64,000 bases of DNA, taken from positions 7,378,001-7,442,000 of the forward strand of contig NW_025408667.1 in NCBI RefSeq assembly GCF_020360975.1, in the 5' to 3' direction. Positions 22,466-33,257 of the stretch are shown here, piece after piece. The DNA comes from Hirsutella rhossiliensis. Lineage: Eukaryota > Ascomycota > Sordariomycetes > Hypocreales > Ophiocordycipitaceae. Below the pieces are notes generated by a model, which did no database searches, had not been told where the DNA came from, and saw only the letters and a program-made list of their open reading frames with translations. Each line of letters begins with the position of its first letter. Positions within the stretch are counted from its first letter, which is position 1. A program made the position numbers and the translations under genes.

Positions 22466-24303
22466 GAAAGCGGTGGGTTTAGATAGCGTCCCCTTAAGGT
22501 TTATTAAGAAGTATAGCCTAGCCCTAGTCTAGCGACTAGCTACGATCTTTAATGCCTATACCCGACTCTTTTATTTCCTAGGTTGGTTTTATAGCGCGAA
22601 TATAGTAGTTATCTAAAAGCTAGGTAAGAGGCCGGACGCCTACTATATAGTAGGGGGTTAGAGACTAATGTCCCTCCTACTTATAGTAGGAAAAGTACTT
22701 AAGTAGATACTAGCCTAGAGGATCGCGGGAGTAGTAGAGGCGAACGGCATCCTATTAAACGGATAAATGGGGAATAGGAGGGAACGCTCTATAGAAGCGG
22801 CGATCCTACTAATAATAGAACTAGTACGCGCGATATAGGCCTAGAGGGGCATCGTATTATTCTTATAGCTAGATATTAAGGGCGTATTTAATATAGTTAA
22901 CTATAATAAGCTTATAAGGGAACTAGAGCTTAGGGGATACCCTAGGTAGCTTACGAGCTTAATACTAAGCTTCGTAAGCGATAGAAGATCGACCCTTTAC
23001 TTTAATAGGAGGACCTTAGAGCTAACTTAAGTACCGACGGGAGTCCCCTAAGGCTCCCCCCTATCCCTAATCCTATTTCTATACTATATAACCCCCCTAT
23101 ATAAAAGGCTTAGCACGATATATAGTATTTATACCGTTAGCTTCGCTAACGATATAAATATAGTTAGTATTAGACCTAATAAGGCTACTATAGTAGCACG
23201 CTTAAAGGAAGCCTAGAGGGTATACGCGGAATAGGCGACCGAGTTCGCGGTTACTTTCGAACTATCGAAGAGCGAATTACTATACTTTATACGAAGGAGA
23301 TAAGCGATAACGACGCTAGTCTGCCTTAGGGCTAATATAGTAACCCCGGTCTAAGAGGCCCGCCTACTAAGGGTTTAGGTATACTAGAAACTATACTAGA
23401 AAGCGTACCTAAAATAACTCTAAGCGAAGTTAAAGCGCTAGACTATAGCCCTAACCGGGCTCGCGGCGTCTATATAGGGCTATACCCTACTACGCGCTAA
23501 GGAAGTCTATAGTAAGGTAATCCGGTCCTTAATCTCCTACGCTATAGTTATATTCTATAAGATAACGCCTATAGGGGGGAAACTACGCGGAATCGCGCGG
23601 GACCTTACCTAGGACTAATTAGCTTACCTCTAGGTAGTAATAGGTGCCTACTACGCGACCTTAGTCTATTAAGTCGAAGTAGAGGTATAGGTGCCCTTAA
23701 TCGACCTTTACCTAAACTAAAGAATAACGGATACCCTCTAAAGGCTAGAAGACTTAGGGCTCCTAGGCTAAATCCGACGCGCGTTTAACGCGGTCGCGGG
23801 TATACTTAAAAGGAGGCGACGCTAGAGAAAGGGTAGACCCCCGGCGGCACTACCTCTAGGTAGACCCCTCCTTATAGAGGAGATAAGGGGGGTCTAGAGC
23901 TAGATAGGAACGGACGACCTCCTAGATAAAGCTAAGTCGCTTAAAAGGCTAAACGAGGAATAGGCCGCCTAATAGAACGCTAGGGAAGACGCGATCCGAT
24001 AATACTAGACCACCCTTTACCTCGCCGACTTCCCGCTTCGGTTCGATAAGGCGATAACGCTAGACTATTACGAGGGCCTCCCTAAGTATATTAGCACGGC
24101 AATTACCTAGATACGTATAGGAAAGATCGGGCTTAATAACTTCCTCTTCGACTAACGGGTCCCTAGCGTGGTTTCGCTAATATACTTTAAGAAGGTATAA
24201 GTAATAAGCGTAGAATCGGGTAATCGATAACGTAAGCGGAAAGATCGGGCTTAATAACTTCCTCTTCGACTAACGGGTCCGTAGCGCGGTTTCGCTAATA
24301 TAC
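22466..24303 (+). pseudogene. LINE-2 ORF2, RT part
   Basis: Resumes with the KAVGLDS motif at the RT start. Motif A LDIKGVFN is near 22870-22895, motif B TGVP.GSPLS near 23038-23070. The catalytic box reads SFANDIN (23142-23160), the first Asp lost to a TpG to TpA change. A C-terminal RIGKIGLNNF motif lies near 24112-24145. No RNase H domain seen between. The last part is disturbed by a 118-bp tandem duplication and the Copia-2 insertion at 24304; ORF2 sequence appears to continue for roughly 200 bases after 30523. Confidence 0.75.
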
Positions 24304-24356
24304 TATAAGAAGGTATAAGTAATAAGCGTAGAATCGGGTAATCGATAACGTAAGCG
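24121..24356 (+). repeat. 118-bp tandem duplication spanning LINE-2/Copia-2 junction
   Basis: Unit 1 is 24121-24238, unit 2 is 24239-24356. Each contains the LINE-2 end plus the first 53 bases of the Copia-2 LTR. A GGAAAGATCGG microhomology exists independently in LINE-2 (24119-24130) and in the LTR (24356-24366 and again near 29874), which would explain a slip or unequal exchange at this point. The units differ at only a few bases, including transversions that RIP cannot make. Confidence 0.9.
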
Positions 24357-25000
24357 GAAAGATCGGTCGAAGGAGTATAGGGTAGGATTTCGTTTAGAAT
24401 TTATAACGAGTATATAAGGGGCTGAATAATATATTAAAAGAATAGCGTTGTAAAAGATACTTATAAACTTACTTATCCTATCTACTACTCCTAGGGAAAT
24501 CCTTTGTCTTTTATAGACTATTGCTCGCCTATTAGTAGACTAATTAGTTAGCTTTCTAGTATATTCTATAGTGCTTAAAAAGCTCTATCTATAGTATATC
24601 TTCCTAACTTAGTAGGTGGTTTAATTATAGCGTAATAGTTAACGTAAGACTATAGGTTCTAGTATAAGTAGTAGATTTAACTAGAATGTTCTATGCCCTA
24701 CCTATTCTCGTATCGCGGATATCTTCGGAACCGCTAGGCCAAAATAGGCAATAGGGTATCCGTTCTGCTCGTAATTAACTTATGCATTTTATGCATATTT
24801 TTATTTATAAGGATAGGCTTATCCTAACCCGCTTTTCCTAGAGGAAGGTATAGTTATCTAGTAGAGGTCTTTGTCTTTTAAGGGTTATTCCCTTAGACTA
24901 TATTATAGAGCCTCTTTTTACTAGCTTATTCTATAAAGCCTCCCTATACCTATTATTTCTTTATAATAGTAAAATAGGAATATAAGGGTATATTCTTATA
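24304..25000 (-). repeat. Copia-2 3' LTR (697 bp)
   Basis: Begins TATAAGAAGG and ends TTCTTATA, RIP-altered TG...CA termini with a TATAAG/CTTATA inverted repeat. Pairs with 29821-30517, equal in length. Confidence 0.93.
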
Positions 25001-25439
25001 GCCTCCCTTAAAGAGTACTAAGTAAATAGTGCTTTTTACTAGTTATTTCTTTTATAGTAGAATTATCCTTATTAAGAATAAGGTATATAATAGGAATATA
25101 AGGGGAAATTTTAAAACCCTTTCTAGGAAAAACCTTAGTAGGAAAAATCCTAGTTATAGTTATAATTATTTCTCTTCTTTTTAGGCAAACCTTTATAAGG
25201 AAAAAGCCTTATAAAGTTATTATTATAGGAAACCTTTTAATAAGGAAAACCCATATTTTTATAAGTTGTTTTTTACTAATAGGAAACCTTTTTAAAGGAA
25301 AAAACCTATTAGTTATATATAGAGGAAAAGCTAAGAAAGTAAAAGACTAAAAACCTCTATTAAGGGGATATAAGCTTTTCTTTTAAGGCTCTTTTAATTC
25401 CCTAAGGAAAGAAGCTCTTAGAACTTAAAGAATTTTTCT

Positions 25440-27100
25440 CTTCTTAGTTCCTTAGTAAATATATCGGCAATATTATCTTCGGATTTAATATAGAAAATCC
25501 GAATATTCTTTTCCCTAATATTTTCTTAGGTATAGAAGTAAGTAATATATATATGCTTTGTCTTTTTATAAAATTCCGGATTTTCAGCTAATTTAATAGC
25601 TGCCTCGTTATCCGTTAAGATAGGAGGTATAGTATTAAGAATTCTAATAGACAAGCTATTATTTATCGTATAAAATAGCCGATTTAGATATAAAGCTTCT
25701 TTATTAGCCTCCTTAAGGGCAATAAATTTAGCTTCGTAGGTTAATAGGGCTATAGATTTTTGCTTCTAGTAGGCCTAACTTATAATATTTTTATAAATAT
25801 AAAAATAGTATCCGGAAACGGATTTTCTATCTATAAGGTTAGACGCCTAGCTAGCGTCGGAATAACCTTTTATAAAATTATAAGTATAAGGGATATTGCA
25901 ATAATAAATTATCCCTAGGTTAGGATATTTATTTAAATATTTCTAGATAGTATTTAACGCTTTAAAATGCGTATTATCTAGTTTAGAAGTAAATCTAGCG
26001 CAGGAAATAATAGTATATAAAATGTCTAGCTTGCTTATTATAGCTAGATATAATAGAGCCCTTATTTCCCTTTAGTAAATAAGGATTTCTTTTTACGAAG
26101 GCGTTATAGTAGCCTTTTTAAGCTTTACTCCTACTATAGTAGGCGTATTAGAAGTCCCTAAGTCTTCTTTATTATATTCTCGTATTTTATTACGAGTATA
26201 TTTTTCCTAGGATATAAATATCTCCTTTCTACTTTAGTTTATAATTATATATATTCCTAAGAAGTCTTTTAGTTCGCCTAGAGGCTAAACCTTTATATAA
26301 TCTACTCCTTTTTTAAGTAGACTATTTATTATACCTCTATTAGGCCCTATTATTAGGAGGTCATCTACGTAGATTGCTATTGCAATTTTATATTACGTAT
26401 TTATAAATACCCCTTTGTCTATAGGAAGGGCCGAAAATCCTATCTTAGCTAATATAGAGCTAAGATAGTTATACTAGAGCTTTAGGCTTTATTTAAGGCC
26501 GTATAATACTTTCTTTAATTTTGCTACTAGCCTTTTCTTTTATATAGCTCTAGAAACTATAAATAGCTAATATTATACTTATACTAGTTTTTATTAAACT
26601 AGTCTTTAAGTATTAGCTCTTTATAGCCTATAGGATTTTATATAAATATCTATATCTATTTCGGTATATATAAAGGCATTTTTTATATCGTATTATAGTA
26701 GAGTATAATTATTAGAAATAGCTATTATAAGTAGCATTCTAATAGATTCGGGTCTTACTATCGTAGAAAAGGTTTCTAAATAATCTAGGCTATAGACCTA
26801 ATTAAATCCTTATACTACGTAGCGGGCTTTATATTTAATAATATTATTATTATTATCCCGCTTTATTTTATAGACCTAACGGCCGCCTAGGGCCTCCCTA
26901 TCGCTAGGAAGAGGCTTTAATTCCCAGGTATTTTAGTTTAAGAGCTCTTCTATTTCTAGAAACATAGCTCTTTTCTATTCTATAGCTTCTAAGCTATTTA
27001 TAGCCTATTTAAATGTTTTAGGCTCTATAGGATCCTTGTTTTCTAGTAAAGATAGAATAATCTCTTTACTTTTACTATTTAATATAGTATTTATTTCGGG
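25440..27100 (-). pseudogene. Copia-2 pol C-terminal part: RT and RNase H
   Basis: - strand frame. RT carries IYVDDLL with the four catalytic codons at 26360-26371, intact because the sequence offered no CpA on either strand at the key bases except one surviving TpG. RNase H follows (about 25450-25900) with a SLIDRKS-like motif, a TDNEAAIKLAENPEF motif near 25570-25620, and the end typical of Copia, where the His of KHI...YH is now Tyr. Stops from CAA/CAG/TGG elsewhere. Confidence 0.8.
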
Positions 27101-27179
27101 GTATGCGATATAGTCTTTATAAAATCCGTTTAGCTTCTTAGGTATATTAATATAGATTTTTAGATCCTTATTTAATCCC

Positions 27180-27300
27180 TTTTCTAAAAGAGGATTATTT
27201 CCCTTTTTTATAAAAGGGTTATCTTCCTTTTTTATAAGAGGGTTATCTTCCTTCTCTATAAGAGGGTTATTTTCCTCTTCTTCTAAAAAAGAGTTATTGC
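27180..27300 (-). repeat. Short A/G-rich direct repeats in Copia-2 linker
   Basis: Four related units of about 30 bases, each carrying a (C/T)ataagagggttattttcc-like core, lie between integrase and RT. Some encode N-P-L/I-x-K-stretches. Linkers at this place in Copia polyproteins are commonly low in complexity. Confidence 0.6.
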
Positions 27301-27599
27301 CTTCTTTATATATAGGTTCCCTTTATAAATAATTATCCGGGACCTTATTTATAGAAGGTAAGGTATTAAAGTCGAAGTCCTTAGGTCTTCTTCCTTTTAA
27401 TTTTCTATAAATTTATTTTGTAGGATAATAATATCTCTAGAAATTATTACCTTTCTTTTCGAAAAGTTATATATTTTATAAGCATTTTTAGTATAGCCTA
27501 TAATAATACCCTATAAGCTCTTATCTCTAGCTTATCTAAGGGGTCTTTATTTTTATAATAAATAGTACTTCTAAAGGTCTTAATTTTCTCTAAGTCTTT

Positions 27600-28500
27600 T
27601 AAGGCTAGAGATTTATTTTCCTTCTTCTCTATAGGAGTTTAGAAGCCTATTCGTAAGTAAGGGGTCCTATTATATAAATAGGCTGCTATTAGAATAGCTT
27701 CTCCCTATAGATATTTAGGTAGTCTTACCGTAAATAAAATAGCTCGGACTTTATTTAAAATAGTCCTATTAATCCTCTCTATTACTCCGTTTAATTTAGG
27801 AGTCTTAGGAGGGCTAGTATAATATTTTATTCCCTTTCTTAAGCAGTAGGGTTTTATTTTATATAGGAATTCTTTTATATTATCTAAAAAGACTTCCTTT
27901 ATAGTAATATTATCCCGGTTATTTTCAACCAAGGCTTTATATTCTAAGAATTTATCTAGGGCTTCTACCTTAGATTTTATTAAAGATATTTCTAAATATC
28001 TTATCTCTATATCTAAAAAGGATATAAAGGAGGTATATTTATTATAAGTAGGGGTCTTTATAGGTCCCTAAATATTAATAGCAACTCTATTAAGGTAATT
28101 ATATACCTTATTAGATAGGGATTTATTCCTTTTATTAGTTGCCTTTGCTTTAATATAAGCCTTATATTCTTTGATTTTTATAATATCCTTCTTAGGGATA
28201 GTTATTTCTTTATTATATCTTTTAAAGGTTTCTAGTAAGGCTTTAAGACTTATATATCCTAGCCTTAAATGCTATAAATAAAAGTTAAGGTTCTTTATAT
28301 TATTCCTTATATTATTAATATTATATAGGAATGTCTTCTTCTTTAAGAAAGGAATTTCTAAAGAGAAGATATAAAGGTTATCTTACTATTTTCCTTTAGA
28401 TATAATATTAGCCTAGTTATCTAGCAGGAAAATTTCCTTGCTATTAATAAAGGCATAAGTATTTTTAAAATACGATTAGCTTATAATATTTACCCTTAAT
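27600..28500 (-). pseudogene. Copia-2 integrase
   Basis: Begins with an HLRLGY pre-integrase zinc motif near 28245-28270, its later His/Cys partly lost. The core follows, and its best preserved piece is an open 75-codon stretch at 27705-27932 containing SPPKTPKLNGVIERINRTI. In it the catalytic third residue (Glu of VIER) is near 27775 and the usual Q-N-G has become K-L-N-G. The product would insert cDNA into the genome. Stops upstream and downstream show it is a relic. Confidence 0.8.
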
Positions 28501-28519
28501 TCGGGTATAAAAAGGCAGT

Positions 28520-28740
28520 TTCTTAAGATAAATAGCCTTTTATTTTTCGGAAATCTAAAAAGAAGATCTCCGCAGCCTTTAATACTTATATAGGATGCCT
28601 TTCCCTAATTAACCTTAGTAGAGATAGTTCGAAAATTAATAAGGAATTTCTTTTCTAATACTATATACCTAGTAGCACCGGTATCGTATATAAAATTATA
28701 GAAATTTCTATTCTCTAAGGTTTTATAAGGGATTTCCTTC
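28520..28740 (-). pseudogene. Copia-2 aspartic protease
   Basis: YDTGATRYI is encoded at about 28664-28690 (- strand). DTGA is the active-site signature of retroviral-type aspartic proteases, which mature Gag-Pol. A second conserved patch, LFIPELRVNIIS, follows near 28480-28520. Frame mostly open around the active site. Confidence 0.75.
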
Positions 28741-28799
28741 TCTTTTACCTTATATATAAGGTCTTTAATTTAAGAGGAATTTAAAGGTCCTTTACTTCT

Positions 28800-29790
28800 T
28801 CTTCGGAGCTTTTATAGCCTCCGGGGGTAGGAGGAGGAATAGAAAAATCGATTTCCGGTTCTTCGTCCGTTTAATTATCGATTTCTATTTTTTCTGCTTC
28901 CGATATATATAGAGAAGAGGGTTTTTTCGTCTTCTTATCGACGTAAGAGTCTAATTCGATAGGATTTCCTTCTATAGAAGGTTTTCTAGGCCTCTTAGAA
29001 GGTATTCCTTTCTTTTAATTTTTTAAATTTTTTAAAAAGCCTTTAAGGGCCTTTTCTAGGTAAAGATAGTAGCAATCTTTAACTAGATACCCTTTCCTCT
29101 TATAGTAAGTGCATTATAATATAATTTTTATCTTTTTCTAGGGCTTCTTAGTAAAGAAAGCTTGCTTAGGAGGATTTTCTAGAGACTTAGTCCTCTTAAA
29201 TTCGTTTATAAGACTACTAGAGAGAGACTCTAGATTAAAAGCTTCTAAGTTATTTCGAAGAGCTTACGTTATATTAGTTATATAGCTAGAAAACGAGCCC
29301 GAAAGGCTGTTTAAAATCTAAGCTATAATAACTACTTCCGGAATTATAATATTCCGTGCTTTTAGCTCTTTAAATACCTCTTTTACCTTATTTAGGTAGC
29401 CTTCTAGGGATTCGAAATCCCCTACTAAAGTATTAAAAAGCTCCTTTATAAGTAGGTAATTCGAGGTAAAGGAAATAGGGTTATATAGGTTTTTTAACCT
29501 ATCCTACGCCTCTTTAGTATTTATTATATACTTTATTTAGGTTAAAGGACTATCTTTAATATAAAGAAAAATCAAAGTAAGTGCTTCTTCTATTTTCGAG
29601 TAGTTTTCTTACTATATAGTAGTAGAAAGCTTCTCTTTAACTAAAAGAGCCTATATTTAAATAGCCTAGAAGGTATAGTTAAAACTACCCTTAAGTTTAG
29701 TAAATTCGAACTTATCCCTAGAGCCTATTTTAGATATTTCGAGGTCGTATAGTTAGTATTAGAATTTCGAAGATTTTTCGAAGTTATTAC
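28800..29790 (-). pseudogene. Copia-2 gag
   Basis: - strand frame with the UBN2/Copia-type Gag pattern: a helical capsid region (about 29250-29780), then a zinc knuckle at about 29088-29130. There CX2CX4HX4C now reads C-x2-Y-x4-Y-x4-C (second Cys and His changed by CpA or TpG to TpA). An acidic Ser/Pro tail continues to about 28800. Open over long stretches but stopped at several Trp/Gln codons. Confidence 0.75.
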
Positions 29791-29805
29791 CCGACTTATA
29801 GAGAA

Positions 29806-29820
29806 GCCGGGCTTATAACC
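29806..29820 (-). promoter_or_regulatory. Copia-2 primer-binding site (tRNA-iMet anticodon arm)
   Basis: The + strand GCCGGGCTTATAACC lies immediately inside the 5' LTR. With one CpA to TpA change reverted in thought, it contains GGGCTCATAACC, the anticodon stem-loop of eukaryotic initiator tRNA-Met (CAU anticodon inside). Priming from an internally cut initiator tRNA is established for Drosophila copia and yeast Ty5, so this is a half-tRNA site, not a 3'-CCA site. Confidence 0.7.
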
Positions 29821-30517
29821 TATAAGAAGGTATAAGTAATAAGCGTAGAATCGGGTAATCGATAACGTAAGCGGAAAGATCGGTCGAAGGAGTATAGGGT
29901 AGGATTTCGTCTAGAATTTATAACGAGTATATAAGGGGCTAAATAATATATTAAAAGAATAGCGTTGCAAAAGATACTTATAAACTTACTTATCCTATTT
30001 ACTACTCTTAGGGAAATCCTTCGTCTTTTATAGACTATTGCTCGCCTACTAGTAGACTAATTAGTTAGCTTTCTAGCACATTCTATAGTGCTTAAAAAGC
30101 TCTATTTATAGTATATCTTCCTAACTTAGTAGGTAGTCTAATTATAGCGTGATGGTTAACGTAAGACTATAGGTTCTAGTATAAGTAGTGGATTTAACTA
30201 GAATGTTCTATGCCCTACCTATTCTTATATCGCGGATATCTTCGGAACCGCTAGGCTAAAATAGGCAATAGGGTATCCGTTCTACTTATAATTAACTTAT
30301 ATATTTTATGTATATTTTTGTTTATAAGGATAGGCTTATCCTAACCCGCTTTTCCTAGAGGAAGGTATAGTTATCTAGTAGAGGTCTTTATCTTTTAAGG
30401 GTTATTCCCTTAGACTATATTATAGAGCCTCTTTTTACTAGCTTATTCTATAAAGCCTCCCTATACCTATTATTTCTTTATAATAGTAAAATAGGAATAT
30501 AAGGGTATATTCTTATA
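29821..30517 (-). repeat. Copia-2 5' LTR (697 bp)
   Basis: Same length as the 3' LTR. Differences noticed are mostly C/T or G/A (for example GGGGCTGAAT versus GGGGCTAAAT, GTTGTAAAA versus GTTGCAAAA), as expected when each LTR was RIPed separately after insertion. Confidence 0.93.
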
Positions 30518-30929
30518 TATATACCTATAGATAAAGACGGGATACTATCTACTATACGATAATCGACTATCTATTAACGGTAGAGGCAAGGGAGTCCCTC
30601 TTAATACGGGCCCGGGACATAGGTAATATAAGAGCGGGCCTTTAAGGGAAAAGGACTATAGCGCCGCTAGCGTAATAGTTCCTCCGCTTAGGCAGGCTCC
30701 GCTAGTTCGACCTAGCTTAGAGGCTATACGTAGATATACCGGATAATAGAACCAGGGTCGCGCTAGGGATAGAGCGGCCCCGACTAGGACTACCCTAGCT
30801 AACTACCTCCCCTACTAGGGCGACCTAAAAAGGGAGAGGACTTACGATTATAGGACTATAGCTTTAACTAAACTAGACTTAAACTAAGCGTAAACCTCGC
30901 CGATTAAACTATAGACCGAATAGAACTAA

Positions 30930-32406
30930 TATAACTTAACCGAACTAACCTTAATAGCTATAGAATAAGACTTACTACTAAAAGACCGTAACTAAATAAG
31001 ACCCGACCTAGAACCGAACTAAGATAGAGCCGATAACTAGCCCCCCTTAAACCACGACCTTAGCCTAGCTCGTTAGTAGTAACGTTCGCCTCGTTATCGC
31101 GGTAAGAACGATAAGACCCCCCTAAGGTAGTACGTAGAGTATAGGAGGGAGTAACCTAAGGCTTACGAGGAGTATAGGGACTACTACCGCTATAAGAACC
31201 TTAACGACGACCGAATAGACCTAACCCTAAACCTAAACTAGAGCTAGCTTAAACGGCTAGCTTACGAGATAGAGTAACGACCGGGGTCTATACTAAGGTA
31301 GGACCTATACCGGCGGCGGTATAGAGGCGTTCGCTACGGCCTATATTATAACTATAGATCTAATCGAGGTTAAGATTAATAATAATCTTAGCTAGGACTA
31401 AACCGCGATAGCTATAAAGACGCTACTAGATAAAGTTAGGAGCGTTAATAGGATCGGTAGGCGATATAAGATAGGGACGCTTTAGGGCGGGCTCGGTGCT
31501 AGGAGAACTACTAGGCTATAGCTTAGCGTTAGAGGGAGACGCGGTTAGCTCCTAAGCTAGCTCCGCGACGGCCGCGGGCATAGATACCTTAGCCTTAGCC
31601 TTAGATAGGGCCTTAGACGCGGCTACCGCCTTACCCTTACCTTTACCCTTCCCCTTATTAATAGGGATTAAGGCTAGAACGGGCCTAGTAAGACTAATAA
31701 GATTAAAGCCGCTATCCTCTACGTTAGGGCTATCGCTAGTAATAAGATAGAAATAGTTAGCGAGATCGTTAACCGCTATAAGAGTCTTCTAGGCGACTAA
31801 GAGCGATCTAGGCCCGACCTAAGCTAAGGTCTTAATAGCGTCGCTAAACTTACCTAAGTACTTCTTTAAGGACTTATATATATAGCGGGTATTATCTATA
31901 AAATAGGTAAAAGCTAACGTAAGCGTCTCTATATTCTTAGCGACTATAGCTAGACTAAGGGCGGACTTACCTAATGCGCCCTTACCCTTAGCGGCGGGGG
32001 CCTTCCGACTAGCGTAAATATAAGTTTCTAGAGTAGTATAATAAAGGCGCTCTTATATTAAACCCTTAATAAGGGAAGGGCTATCGACCTTAGACTATAC
32101 TTAGTAGAGGGTATTAACGGCCTCCTCGCCTTTAGAGGTAATCTAGAACTTAGATTAGCACTAAACTTAGATAGTACTATAGTAGGAAGGGGTTACTTAC
32201 TTAGTAATAAGACTAGTTAAAGTCGGCGTAAGCGATATACGCTTTAGCCTTTATAGCTATTAAAGTTAGTAAAAATACTAAAGGTAAGACCGACCTAAGA
32301 TAAAGCTAGGATTAATATATATAAGACTAGTTTTAATAGCTAGCGAAGGACTTATAGGTAAGCTTACTAGTAAGACGCCCGATATATATAAAATATAGGA
32401 TAGAGC
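30930..32406 (-). pseudogene. Antisense ORF X, second LINE-2 copy
   Basis: Counterpart of 5082-6560 on the opposite strand, so again antisense to LINE-2 ORF1/ORF2. The Lys-Gly repeat lies near 31630-31660. The helical region around 31700-32050 is conserved with the other copy. Nearly all interruptions are TAG/TAA. Boundaries are projected from the alignment, not from start or stop codons. Confidence 0.5.
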
Positions 32407-33257
32407 GCTCCGATCCCGCTACTATAGCGACTTTCTTATAAGGAAGGGGTTTTAGAGGAGGTAAGCTACTACTACCTAAGTCGGCTTCTTAGTTAGATAT
32501 TACGACGCGACGACGAGCGAACTAGATACGGTATTAAGGAGACCTAGAGTTATAGAAATAAGGCGGGTAAGGTAGTAGTTAGGCCTATAAAAGAGATAGA
32601 TAATAAAAGGATAGGAGAAGGTATATATAGAACTAGGGGGGGAGGGTAGGTATATATAGGAGCGAGCCGGGCGCGCGTAATTAATAACTACGAGATAGAG
32701 GGTAAATATAGGCCGCCGCGCCCTTAATCGGGAAATCGCGTAGCTAGACGGGAACCGATTTACGATTAGCGGAGCCGGCCGACCGAATTTCGATTAGCCG
32801 GCCCTACCTAGGAGCGACCTATATTAGCGCCCGGCCCGGTAACCGGATATTACCTGCCCTACTAACTAACGGACCGATAAGCCGACGTAACCGCGGCTAC
32901 GCGGCTACGACGCGGGAGCTAGGGTAAATAAAGGCGCCCGCGAGTTAGGCCCTTAGAGAGAGACTACTGCCTATAACCCTAGGCCTAGGCTAGCGAGCCC
33001 GGGCCGCGGCCGCTCGGGATAGTAGCGGCTATAGCCTAAGAGGGCCCGCGCCGAGACGCGATTTCGTAGGAGGAGCCCGCGGTAGCTAGCGTAAATTTCC
33101 TATATACTACTACTACGACCTCGTTCGAGGCGGACCTATACTAAAAGAGGGGAGGGTTTTCCCTTAGGCACTTTAGTTTTTCCCTCCTATTTAATATTAA
33201 AGTTCTAGATACTTCTAGCTAGGTCCTTAGCGTAATCTTAATAATAATAATAATAAT

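Larger units (their letters stand above)
24304..30517 (-). mobile_element. Copia-2: RIP-mutated Ty1/Copia element (6.2 kb)
   Basis: Two 697-bp LTRs (24304-25000, 29821-30517) enclose - strand gag, protease, integrase, RT and RNase H. The target duplication is TATAC (24299-24303) and TATAT (30518-30522), one C to T apart. The joined empty site GCTAATATATACCTATAG exists uninterrupted near 6955-6972 on the complementary strand of the other LINE-2 copy. RIP is lighter than in Gypsy: some CpA and TpG remain, and the LTRs differ mainly by transitions. All domains are identifiable but interrupted by stops. Confidence 0.92.
13558..33257 (+). mobile_element. LINE-2 + strand copy, split by LINE-1 B and Copia-2
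   Basis: Starts with GAAAAACTTCTCGCG (shared 5' end) and finishes with a (TAA)n tail at about 33239-33257. Its own sequence is 13558-16407, 22466-24303 and 30523-33257, about 7.3 kb after subtracting a 118-bp tandem duplication; that matches the uninterrupted copy at 4229-11586. It lies in Gypsy G2: antisense-ORF sequence on the left, RT sequence on the right. The two flanks are not adjacent in an intact Gypsy, so part of the host was lost or the copy arrived with a deletion. No clean target duplication seen. Confidence 0.85.

Noticed and set aside
27705..27932. 75-codon ORF as an independent gene
   Set aside because: It is the integrase core of Copia-2 between two RIP stops; NGVIERINRTI is a Copia integrase motif.
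33239..33257. (TAA)n as an independent microsatellite
   Set aside because: It is the 3' tail of LINE-2; matching tails occur at 4229-4242 and, for LINE-1, at 662-682 and 22431-22452.
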